Positions 26,701-33,730 of a stretch of 64,000 bases of DNA are shown in pieces. Under the pieces are notes generated by a model. It was not told the DNA's origin. It saw only the letters and a list, made by a program, of their open reading frames with translations, and ran no database searches. The position numbers and the translations under genes are program-made. Origin of the DNA: RUG11237 sp045119215 (GTDB taxonomy: Bacteria; Bacillota; Clostridia; Lachnospirales; Lachnospiraceae); the NCBI GenBank assembly GCA_045119215.1, contig JBGVDD010000028.1:18521-82520 (forward strand), read 5' to 3'. Positions within the stretch are counted from its first letter, which is position 1. Each line of letters starts with the position of its first letter.

Positions 26701-27618
26701 AGTTATCTTATTTAGGAGAGAGGCTGCTTCCTGCATTACAACTGTATCTCTCAAGTTGTTTTCCTCTTCTCCATTTTCCTTAGGCTCGTCGATTATTTCA
26801 GATTGCTCCTGTATGGATTTTTCTGTGGAACTACCTACTTCTTTCCCTGCTACATTGAGAATTTTTTCCATACTTCTTGCAAGTTCATTTTGCAAATTGA
26901 CCGTATCATATATTCCATAATTTAACGGTTTAATCTGAATTTCCGATTCTTTAGAGTCCTTCTCTAACACAGCCTCCACATCTGCTATTGACTTCTCTAT
27001 TTCCATATCATTGCGGTTTTCATATTTCTTTTGTTGCTCTTCTGATAATGGCTCATAAAGCATTTTCAATTCCATGGCCTTTTCAACATACTTCCCCTCT
27101 GAAAACCAGACCATCATTTCGTCACATTCTGCAATACATTTTTCCTTCATGCCCGCTCTGTGATACAAATACGCCAATTCAAATGCCCATTTTTCTATGT
27201 ACTCATGCTTTTTAAATTCTTCTAATACGGCAATTCTTTCCTGGATTCCTACATGCTGGGCTTCATACAATTTATATTGAAGGATATATCTTCCTGTATC
27301 TCTAGGAGCCACTTGCACAAATTCCTTATAATACTCGACAGCATCAATATAATCCTCTAAACGAATAGAGAGCTCTGCCAAAGAATATATAATCATTCTG
27401 CCGTAGGGATGTCTATCATATGCGATAAGCATCACATCCCTACTTTCCTCCAGCATATTATTTTTTTCATAAATCTCACCTACAAGACACAACATTGGTA
27501 TACTACGTACTCTATTCCAATCTATAGTATCTGCTATTTTCACAGCAGAAGCAAAGTCTTCCTGCTCTGCCAGTTTTCGAATTTGTTCCGCCTTTATGCG
27601 GTATTCATACTTGTCCAC
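23728..27618 (-). CDS. Acidic TPR/AAA protein with tandem Glu-rich repeats
   Basis: 1296 aa. Residues 1-190 are TPR-like helical repeats (SAVKIADTIDW, ESRDVMLIAYDRHPYGR, DYIDAVEYYKEFVQVAPRD). Residues about 190-1050 are extremely acidic and low-complexity, with a 17-aa repeat (about 550-725; core EEPELEESETQEE), a 9-aa repeat (about 910-1010; DYQEEEEVE, 11 copies) and scattered EIYAALNQL-type segments. The C-terminus is an AAA ATPase of the CbbX/SpoVK kind: Walker A GDAATGKTT (1091-1099), VLIVEE as Walker B (1143-1148; Glu in place of the usual Asp), NRFREKFP (arginine finger region), then a basic tail. Function unknown; a scaffold or remodelling role is inference. Confidence 0.85.
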   Translation of the reverse strand: MDKYEYRIKAEQIRKLAEQEDFASAVKIADTIDWNRVRSIPMLCLVGEIYEKNNMLEESRDVMLIAYDRHPYGRMIIYSLAELSIRLEDYIDAVEYYKEFVQVAPRDTGRYILQYKLYEAQHVGIQERIAVLEEFKKHEYIEKWAFELAYLYHRAGMKEKCIAECDEMMVWFSEGKYVEKAMELKMLYEPLSEEQQKKYENRNDMEIEKSIADVEAVLEKDSKESEIQIKPLNYGIYDTVNLQNELARSMEKILNVAGKEVGSSTEKSIQEQSEIIDEPKENGEEENNLRDTVVMQEAASLLNKITGVAEKGDTTKVVPSKEIVEAIEAVHEEVNQEQADLEENGKEQITSAVSEKDILTKQLTSQLSIEEVLQEWERIKKEAAKKDEVAEKVSFEEDRGADLEVDGNLETEVQEIPFEEPNIALEEIAADEISGEDGYYDDDVVKALEVIKAQSEDETEELFAALDQMLEPADIFYNEEDREKIEEQRRIREEEILQAEAEEIDEELYENLRGVTGANRYEKRKEESLSEEIYAALKEIKEGQNVAEKTELEESDIEVEENQEPELEEAEIREEVEEAEEPELEEAEIEIEVEENQEPELEFETPEEEIEEAEEPELEEAEIQEENEEIEEPELEESETREEVEEIEEPELEESETQEENEEAEEPELEESETQEEIEEIEEPELEEFETREEVEEIEEPELEESETQEEVEESELEKSEIEEEEAALNDEIYAALNQLKEFEDVEDDLDEAALNDEIYAALNQLQDNLKEKEEMDEPDDSYERELYGDDESQDSEKTDCIEDDLKEDADLSLGEEKEQKEIENFQDLEDAIMRAAQAALQSMEKNEEDSQNEEVVSEENQTGIKDEYEYWSQGYTDKGELDEDMEEEAEFENIFMDEERGPEYETVELEEAEDYQEEEEAEDYQEEEEVEDYQEEEEVEDYQEEEEVEDYQEEEEVEDYQEEEEVEDYQEEEEVEDYQEEEEVEDYQEEEEVEDYQEEEEVEDYQEEEKIQDAVGEITSEIQNSLPEGIGDIAGEDKEDNEPFVLEENAESFKKLFKYFTEIDGVSEQILDAIDKIEEISDQGNVIIMGDAATGKTTLAVDIIKAAKRSKNITGNKVARITGEAMNSKPMQEVIDNSVGGVLIVEEAASMTADTVRKFSAALENTEGKLLVILEDSRERMMLLLEMDNRFREKFPAIIDLPPYTNTDLVAFAHSYATEMGCTIDEMGVLALYSKLAEMQYQSEVIPTLYHVKELINEAMEKAKKRKKSKSSLSSFFSRKKEKTNETVIQEKDFI
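24589..24890. repeat. 27-bp coding minisatellite (11 copies)
   Basis: Near-identical in-frame 27-bp units (CTGGTAGTCTTCAACTTCCT being the first 20 bases on the plus strand) encode DYQEEEEVE. Copies differ by single silent or Ala/Val changes, which points to recent expansion. Confidence 0.95.
25450..25960. repeat. 51-bp coding repeat array (about 8 degenerate copies)
   Basis: Units of about 17 aa (EEPELEESETQEEVEEI and variants) in frame within the acidic gene. The copies are more diverged than those of the 27-bp array; some carry deletions. Confidence 0.85.
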
Positions 27619-27699
27619 TTTTTTTCACCTCAGGTCCCCATATTTTTTATGTAAAACGCATATTCTCTTTTCAGAGTATACTTCTCCAATCTACTTTAA

Positions 27700-27728
27700 A
27701 TTTTACCATATAGAAGTGTATATGTCAA
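27700..27728 (-). promoter_or_regulatory. Promoter of the acidic AAA gene
   Basis: Minus-strand TTGACA (27723-27728), 17-nt spacer, TAAAAT (27700-27705). About 75 nt of leader precede the start codon. Confidence 0.85.
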
Positions 27729-27731
27729 AAG

Positions 27732-27767
27732 CAAAAAAAGCAGCCACCCTACGTTTTCACGAAAGTG
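27732..27767 (-). terminator. Terminator of the candidate ncRNA
   Basis: On the minus strand AGCAGTCAC ... GTGGCTGCT (one G-U pair) is followed directly by seven T. It lies just upstream of the acidic gene's promoter. Confidence 0.75.
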
Positions 27768-28402
27768 ACTGCTTATTTATTATTCAATTTTTTCATTATT
27801 ATTTCTTATCAAAGACGCCTCTATGTGTTCTACCTGCATTTGATTCAATTATGTAAGAATACAAGTATCTTCAGTCAATGATTCGAATCTCCACCATTTT
27901 CCTATCGCCAGCTTAAAATGATTTTCACCAGTCATTTTGCTTTGGCAATCATACTCTAGACAGTTCCGTTTCTTTACACGTCCGTATCCATCCTTACTGT
28001 GATAATGTTTCAATATGGAATAAGTACACTCTTTTCGGATTTAACACATCTTTGATTTTCCAACTTCTTATTTTTATTCATCCGAAACTCTATCTATAAT
28101 CATCTTCGAAAATATTAACCTGTGTTTAATTTTTCTTCACCGATTATCTCCAGGTCCTTAACTTATTCATCACTCATATTGAATTACTTTTTAGACTATT
28201 TCCATTGGAATCAATCCTCCTAACCTGCACTTTATTGTTTTATGCACTACTAAATAACTCAACCTCTCTGTCCACTGGAATCTACCTCCTAGCTTGTACT
28301 GATTCATCGAATTATGTACATCCACAACGCCATCTACTATTTAACTGCTTCTATCTATTTCAAAACCAGTGTAATAATGATTCGTTGTTGATTTATGAGT
28401 AC
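27732..28402 (-). ncRNA. Candidate structured non-coding RNA, about 660 nt, family not recognised
   Basis: The 1-kb gap between the acidic gene and jetC has no convincing protein gene but carries a complete minus-strand transcription unit: promoter at 28403-28431 and a terminator at 27732-27767. Several pairings are visible in the transcript. They are a 16-bp hairpin at 27904-27949 (ATTGCCA with TGGCGAT, GC with GC, AAAATGA with TCATTTT), an 8-bp long-range pairing TTTCGGAT/ATCCGAAA (about 28087 with about 28035), ACAACG/CGTTGT closing an early domain, a TGTAC/GTACA hairpin near 28320-28295, and a CUUG-capped hairpin near 27870. Two similar motifs (AGGAGG ... GATTCCARTGGA) lie at about 28290 and 28215. 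An open frame at 27849-28040 is no longer than chance predicts. Confidence 0.55.
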
Positions 28403-28431
28403 ATGTTACCACTCTGCCTCATAATTGTCAA
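28403..28431 (-). promoter_or_regulatory. Promoter of the candidate ncRNA
   Basis: Minus-strand TTGACA (28426-28431), 17-nt spacer, TAACAT (28403-28408). No credible start codon with ribosome site and long frame follows. Confidence 0.7.
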
Positions 28432-28541
28432 TACTATTTTTTACTTTTTTTATAGTTTTTCCTCTTTTTTTGTTTATTGTTATATTTTTCACATAGTTGT
28501 GTTTCTATTGTTTTTATTGTATACACAATTTTCATTTTAAC

Positions 28542-28583
28542 AATAGCTGCTGTTTACTTTAACTATAATAAACAGCAGCTATT
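28542..28583. terminator. 15-bp perfect inverted repeat downstream of jetC
   Basis: AATAGCTGCTGTTTA and its exact complement, separated by 12 nt, 43 nt after the jetC stop. Probably ends the jet operon, although no T-run follows on the minus strand. Confidence 0.6.
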
Positions 28584-28625
28584 CAATTTACGGTATCATA
28601 TTGTTAGGTTCTTAAAAACTACATT

Positions 28626-31600
28626 CTAAAAAACTAATGTTTCCTGTTCAAAGTTCAATCTGGTATACTCTAACTCATCCGTATCCGTCTGACTACGATA
28701 ATCTATTACTACCGTTTGCTGCCTTCCATCGATTAACTTTTGTCCTAGAATATAATTTACTTCAAACCTACTGGTGATGGCTGGTGTTGCACCCCTGGCG
28801 GGAACTATCAGCTGCACATTATTAGCTCTTAGAAGTTTAAAAATTGGTTCCCATATATAAATATCCTTTGCTGCCCCAAATGGGTTATCAATAAAAATCA
28901 CATTTTTCAGACGAAGTGGGTCCGCGTTTGCCGAATTCATACTAGTAATATAATGAATAATGGCGATTAAAAATTGAATATAAATTCCTTGTGACTGACC
29001 GGTACTACCAACCGCTTCCTCGTAAGGAAGATACCTACTCTGTTCTTTTATGCGTTCACGTTTATATAGGTTCAATTTGATGAAATCCATATCTTTTACA
29101 ATAACTGAAAACAAACGCTTCCACGCAAGCTGACTCCTAATATATCGTACCCGCTCATTCTCCGACGAAAAAGTATCTGCAGTTTCTATTATTTTGTCTA
29201 TGTAGTCTGACATAGCCTGCTGATAAAATTCTTCTTTTATATACGGAATACTTAAAGTAATCATAGGTATCTGATTTCCATCCAACTGAATCCCTGATAA
29301 TTTTGACAATCTATCCAAAGCTGATTTCATATTTACACAGCTCTGAAGACACTGACTTTCGAAATTTTGTTTTATAATCTCCATATCTTTGATACCCTTC
29401 TCTACCCCTGATTTTTCTAACAAAATGCATGAGATTGTACCTTTGATATTTTTAATTATTTCCAATGACTGCTCTTCACTAACCGGACATTCAATATGTT
29501 TTTCAATCTGCATAGCTAATTCATGGGCATTGGTTTCTATTAGAGTTTCTTTAAGGTAATGTTTTTCTTTTTCAAAATTCTCCCTACTCTCATACTCTTC
29601 TTTCATAATATTATCATACAAAGATTTTACCTCTTTATATTGTTCTTTTAACGACTCTTTACTTTGTAATGTACCCGAATCTTTAGTACAATCAATTCCT
29701 ACCGTTTTCATCATATACACCATATCTTCGCTTATGTTTTCCAGAACAGCCGCATCTTTTTGTGTATTCTTATGTTCAGCTGATACCTCCTGAATTTTCT
29801 TCAACAGTTGTTTTTTCTTTTCTTCAAACTGTGCGATATAATGTCGTAATTCTTCCCCCTGGTAAGATAATGGTTGGAATGATCCGTATTTTTCTTCAAT
29901 AAATGTTTTTCCGTGAGCTACACTTCCAAACTTAATGTTAGCCAATTTTTCACTTTCTGACAAGTTGCTTTTTTTCTGCTGAACTAAAACTCTAACTTTT
30001 TCTATTTCCTGTTGTCTTTCCTTTAAATATTCTAGTGATGTTTTTTCTAGTTTCTGAGAATTATAATTTTTTTGAAGTTCTTCCATATTAGCATTTCTGT
30101 ATTCAAGTGAATTTGTTAACCGCTCCATTTGTTTGTAATAATTTTCTGCAAGCTGTTTTTTATTTACTACATCAAGGTTACTTGTCATATATGCTTCTTT
30201 GCACGCATCAAATTGAATTTCTAATCCATCATAATCCAATTTTCTATATTTACTTTCCAGACTTATATCTTCCCGGTAAAAGTTTTTGTATTTCATATCC
30301 CATTGTTTTTCTATTTTTTCTCTGTAGTTTTTATGAGATAACAGTTGCTTTTCTTTTACCTGATATGTTTGCTGATTTGCTTTTAATTTCTTTTCCTGAT
30401 GTTCTAATTTTTGGTTGAGCTTTTTGACTTCTTCTTGGGATAGCTTTTTTCTTTCCTTGTTGCTTTTATATTTTTCATATAGCTCACCCATTTCACTGAT
30501 ATCCTTTAATTCTCTTTCAACCTGTATAATTTCACAATTTAAAGTTTGCTCTTTCTTCTCCTCTTTCTCTTTATTCTTTCGGTCTTCACTTTTCTGATGG
30601 ATAATCTGCTCTATATCTTTCTCAATATGCACCAGGTTTATTTTATTTTCCTCATAACATTTTTTTTCATGCAACATCTTCTGATAAGTACTTTCATACT
30701 CTTCCAGAAAAGAAATGTCCCTTCTAATAGATTGTCCTCTCTCTGCCAACTCCACTATTCTCTTTTCCTTTTCCTGAATTACTTTATAATTTTGTTTTAA
30801 GGAAAATGCCAGATTATCTTCTTTTATCAAATTCTCTGGTTCCGGTGTTATAAAGTCATATATTTCATTTGAAAGAATGTTTTCATGACTCAATCTTAGC
30901 CTTTCTTCATTAAAAATTATCATTAGAATCCCATTTAATGCAAGCTGTTTAAGATTTTTGTCATACAAAACAGCCTCATAATCCTGATAAATTACAATGC
31001 CAAAGGGTAACATAGGATAGCAATTTAACAATGTTTTTTTTGTCTCATTACTCTGTTTTGAAAGATAACTCAATCCACTTTCTGCCCTATCTGTACCTAC
31101 ATTTATGATTTCAAGTGCCCTTTCAATTTCGATTACTTCCAAAAAGGGCTTTCCCTCCTGATATACTTTATTTAGTTCCTTTTTCTCTTTTACTTCACTT
31201 TTTAAATCATTGATTTGGATACAGTTATCCTGCCACCGTTCATATATTTTCTCTTTTAACTGTGACGGTTCGTTTTCTCCATAAAACTCTTTCAAATTGT
31301 CAACTTTATCGTTTAACTGCTGGTATTTTTCTAAATTCTCCTCATGATTCTCCATTTCCTGTAAGATGCGTTTTTTCTTTTCCTTTAACTCTATCAACCT
31401 CAAATCATTCTCTGATAAATTATATTCTAACTGTGTTCTTGAATTTTTTAATCCGGTTATTTTTGTCTGTAATTCATTCAATTGCTTTTCTAATACTTTC
31501 TCTTTTGATTGTATCTCTTCATACAGCAATACAGAGGTGTTTACTCTGTGTTCTTCCAACATATTTAAAATTTTTTGGTTTTCTTCCTCCCACAATTCGT

Positions 31601-33026
31601 ATTTACACCTTTCCCTGGATAAGGCTTCCTGCAACTGTTCCTTATTATGTTGAATAGCACTAATTTCCCTGCTAAGCTGTTCTATTTCCTGGTTTAAATT
31701 CTCCTCTTCATTAGCTTCTTGCAATTCCTTCATTCTTTCATAGAAAACAAATGACAACTGTTCTAATGTTTTTAAATTATCATCCTTACTGGCACTTGAT
31801 TCAACTGCTAGAAGTGACTTTTCATACTGCTTTTGACACTCTTTATATTCCAAAAAATCATTTTCATTTTCTCTCTCTTTTATATCTTGTTTTTCCTTTT
31901 CTAATGTCTCCTCCAGTTTCCCCAACTCTCTTTTAATCTTTTGAACATCACTTTCTAACTTATCTAATTCTTCTTCCTCTATTTGAATCAAGGCTGTTTC
32001 TATTCTTCCTTCACTTAGCATCCTTTCTTTTTCTAACTGTTCTCCTAGTTTTTCCAAATGTCCCAATTTTCCCTTAGCATCTTGTTGAAGGCATTTGCAG
32101 GTATTATATGTTCGGATGAATTCTTTTTCTATCGCTCCCTTTTTTTGGTACATCCCCTTCATTGTTTCAATTTTTTCAATAAAACTATTCAACACATTTA
32201 CCTGTTTATCATAGTTTTGAATGTCTTTTTTCTTTTTTGTCAGCTCTACTAATTTGTTTTTTATATCCAATAAAAGTTTTGCAAAATCCGCTCCTTCCCC
32301 TGTGCTATTATAATAAGATTTTTGAATAATTTCTTCTATCAGCAAATCCTCTACAACTTTTCTTGCTGTCTTGTAATTTGATTCAAAATAGGTTCTCACA
32401 TGTCCTTCTGTTTTGTTGATACCCCGTATAATTTCCCATTCGCTTTCATATATTCCATATCTGCTAATAAACTGTTGATATTCCCCCTTACGTTCAAAAA
32501 TCTTTACAATCAAGCTGTAGTCTTTATGCTCTAGTTCTTTTAGATAGTTTTTTAATCCCTGATATGTAATTCTCTCCTTACCATTACTTAACGGAAGATT
32601 TTTTATATCATTATCATTGTATTCTCTATAAAAAATAACATAATTAAAGTAATCAATCGTTGCATTCTCCCGGTAAACATTTTCTTCATTCCCAGAGTCC
32701 TTTGCTTTTCTGGCACAAAATCCTGTAGTCATATATTGATATCCGTTTTGAATATCATCTTTATTTAATCTCCATTCTACCAGGGAATGAATCGTAGTAT
32801 TTCCGTTTCCCGGACGAAATAATTTCTCAATAGGCTGCTTTTCATCCAAAGTACAGTTAGGAATCATATTTTGCAAAAGCAAAAGCATAAGTACACTTTT
32901 ACCTCCCCCATTTGCCAAATCATAAATTGTATTTTTTCCGGAAAATCGCATAATAAAGTCATCATAAAACTGGGTTTTAAAATTGTATTTTACATTATTT
33001 ACTCTGATACGATTAATATGTGGCAT
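28626..33026 (-). CDS. jetC: JetC/MksB-like SMC ATPase (Wadjet-type)
   Basis: 1466 aa, MukB/SbcC-type architecture: N-terminal ATPase half, about 1150 residues of long coiled coils with a central hinge-like region near 640-760, and C-terminal ATPase half. Walker A reads DLANGGGKSV (36-45), with the usual first Gly replaced by Leu. The signature region is GSTGQSQGIYIQF (near 1330). Walker B is NVIFIDNPFGAAKD, with Asp1380 followed by Asn1381 where most SMC/ABC proteins have the catalytic Glu. With the two genes upstream it forms a JetABC (MksFEB-type) loop-extruding complex. In Wadjet, JetABC recognises small circular DNA and JetD cuts it; no JetD is present here. Confidence 0.85.
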   Translation of the reverse strand: MPHINRIRVNNVKYNFKTQFYDDFIMRFSGKNTIYDLANGGGKSVLMLLLLQNMIPNCTLDEKQPIEKLFRPGNGNTTIHSLVEWRLNKDDIQNGYQYMTTGFCARKAKDSGNEENVYRENATIDYFNYVIFYREYNDNDIKNLPLSNGKERITYQGLKNYLKELEHKDYSLIVKIFERKGEYQQFISRYGIYESEWEIIRGINKTEGHVRTYFESNYKTARKVVEDLLIEEIIQKSYYNSTGEGADFAKLLLDIKNKLVELTKKKKDIQNYDKQVNVLNSFIEKIETMKGMYQKKGAIEKEFIRTYNTCKCLQQDAKGKLGHLEKLGEQLEKERMLSEGRIETALIQIEEEELDKLESDVQKIKRELGKLEETLEKEKQDIKERENENDFLEYKECQKQYEKSLLAVESSASKDDNLKTLEQLSFVFYERMKELQEANEEENLNQEIEQLSREISAIQHNKEQLQEALSRERCKYELWEEENQKILNMLEEHRVNTSVLLYEEIQSKEKVLEKQLNELQTKITGLKNSRTQLEYNLSENDLRLIELKEKKKRILQEMENHEENLEKYQQLNDKVDNLKEFYGENEPSQLKEKIYERWQDNCIQINDLKSEVKEKKELNKVYQEGKPFLEVIEIERALEIINVGTDRAESGLSYLSKQSNETKKTLLNCYPMLPFGIVIYQDYEAVLYDKNLKQLALNGILMIIFNEERLRLSHENILSNEIYDFITPEPENLIKEDNLAFSLKQNYKVIQEKEKRIVELAERGQSIRRDISFLEEYESTYQKMLHEKKCYEENKINLVHIEKDIEQIIHQKSEDRKNKEKEEKKEQTLNCEIIQVERELKDISEMGELYEKYKSNKERKKLSQEEVKKLNQKLEHQEKKLKANQQTYQVKEKQLLSHKNYREKIEKQWDMKYKNFYREDISLESKYRKLDYDGLEIQFDACKEAYMTSNLDVVNKKQLAENYYKQMERLTNSLEYRNANMEELQKNYNSQKLEKTSLEYLKERQQEIEKVRVLVQQKKSNLSESEKLANIKFGSVAHGKTFIEEKYGSFQPLSYQGEELRHYIAQFEEKKKQLLKKIQEVSAEHKNTQKDAAVLENISEDMVYMMKTVGIDCTKDSGTLQSKESLKEQYKEVKSLYDNIMKEEYESRENFEKEKHYLKETLIETNAHELAMQIEKHIECPVSEEQSLEIIKNIKGTISCILLEKSGVEKGIKDMEIIKQNFESQCLQSCVNMKSALDRLSKLSGIQLDGNQIPMITLSIPYIKEEFYQQAMSDYIDKIIETADTFSSENERVRYIRSQLAWKRLFSVIVKDMDFIKLNLYKRERIKEQSRYLPYEEAVGSTGQSQGIYIQFLIAIIHYITSMNSANADPLRLKNVIFIDNPFGAAKDIYIWEPIFKLLRANNVQLIVPARGATPAITSRFEVNYILGQKLIDGRQQTVVIDYRSQTDTDELEYTRLNFEQETLVF

Positions 33027-33028
33027 GT

Positions 33029-33727
33029 TTACTCTCCCTCCTGCATAATCTGGTACAACCTTCCTTTATTTTCTTCAAAATAATTTTCAATTAAAGCTTT
33101 TCCTCTATTCATTAAGTAATATCTCTCTTCCGATTGTGACATTATTTTTTGCTCTATCAAAAAATTCAACACAAGTTTTACATAACCTGCCTTAGAATTT
33201 TTAGCCGCACGCACAGTTTCCTCCGTTGCAACAGGTAGTTCATTCCACACAAGAGCGATACTTTCAAAGCTGTGTTCTTCTGTCCTGTTTTCTACAAATA
33301 TCTCTAAATTTTCTATGATATGCTCTAAAGCTTCATCTACCTTAGCAACAATACCTTCAATTTTTACGTACTCTGTAAAATTATATCCTGAAGTATCACT
33401 GTAAAAACAGCTAATAATTTGGTAAATAATAAAATAACATAAATATAACTCTCTATTTACTTTTAATCCCAGTTCTTTTCTTATATCCGCATTAGAATAC
33501 CCAAACACATGATTATGATCCCCTGCCGTAATATATAGACAATCCTTATACTCATATAGTACAATATTCATTTTTTTTAACATTTTATGAACATAATCAT
33601 AAATTTGAGGATTAGAAGAATATTCTTCATATAATGCCCTACTGCTCTGAATATTTTTTCCTACTTCCTCTCCACCAATCAACATTGTTACAATATCCAT
33701 TGCCTTTTCTAAATTTTTTTCATCCAT
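33029..33727 (-). CDS. jetB: JetB/MksE-like subunit (DUF6063-type)
   Basis: 232 aa, helical, no membrane segment. By position (between the JetA- and JetC-like genes, 3-nt gaps) and size it is the MksE/JetB kite-type subunit that binds the kleisin and SMC heads. The C-terminal part (KLVLNFLIEQKIMSQSEERYYLMNRGKALIENYF, about 185-220) reads like a winged-helix, as in MukE/MksE. I know the family as DUF6063. The ATG has GGAG at 6 nt. Confidence 0.75.
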   Translation of the reverse strand: MDEKNLEKAMDIVTMLIGGEEVGKNIQSSRALYEEYSSNPQIYDYVHKMLKKMNIVLYEYKDCLYITAGDHNHVFGYSNADIRKELGLKVNRELYLCYFIIYQIISCFYSDTSGYNFTEYVKIEGIVAKVDEALEHIIENLEIFVENRTEEHSFESIALVWNELPVATEETVRAAKNSKAGYVKLVLNFLIEQKIMSQSEERYYLMNRGKALIENYFEENKGRLYQIMQEGE

Positions 33728-33730
33728 AAT

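Noticed and set aside
27841..27900. tRNA- or tmRNA-like T-arm (GATTCGAATC) in the candidate RNA
   Set aside because: The flanking bases do not form the 5-bp T-stem and no matching acceptor stem exists.
27849..28081. Minus-strand Cys-containing frame (63 codons, RKECTYSILKHYHSKDGYGR onward) with a possible start in another frame at 28081
   Set aside because: It would need a one-base frameshift to get a start codon, and a 63-codon frame is expected by chance in 1 kb. The strong base pairing of the same nucleotides fits an RNA better. Kept as the main alternative to the ncRNA call.
28205..28540. 111-codon plus-strand open frame in the 28-kb gap
   Set aside because: No ribosome site or start context; the composition is Leu/Phe/Tyr/Ser-rich as expected for the reverse of A-rich DNA; it runs antisense to the candidate RNA and its promoter.
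27619..28625. Degraded jetD gene downstream of jetC
   Set aside because: None of the three minus-strand frames shows nuclease-like stretches, and the region has its own promoter and terminator in a compact unit.
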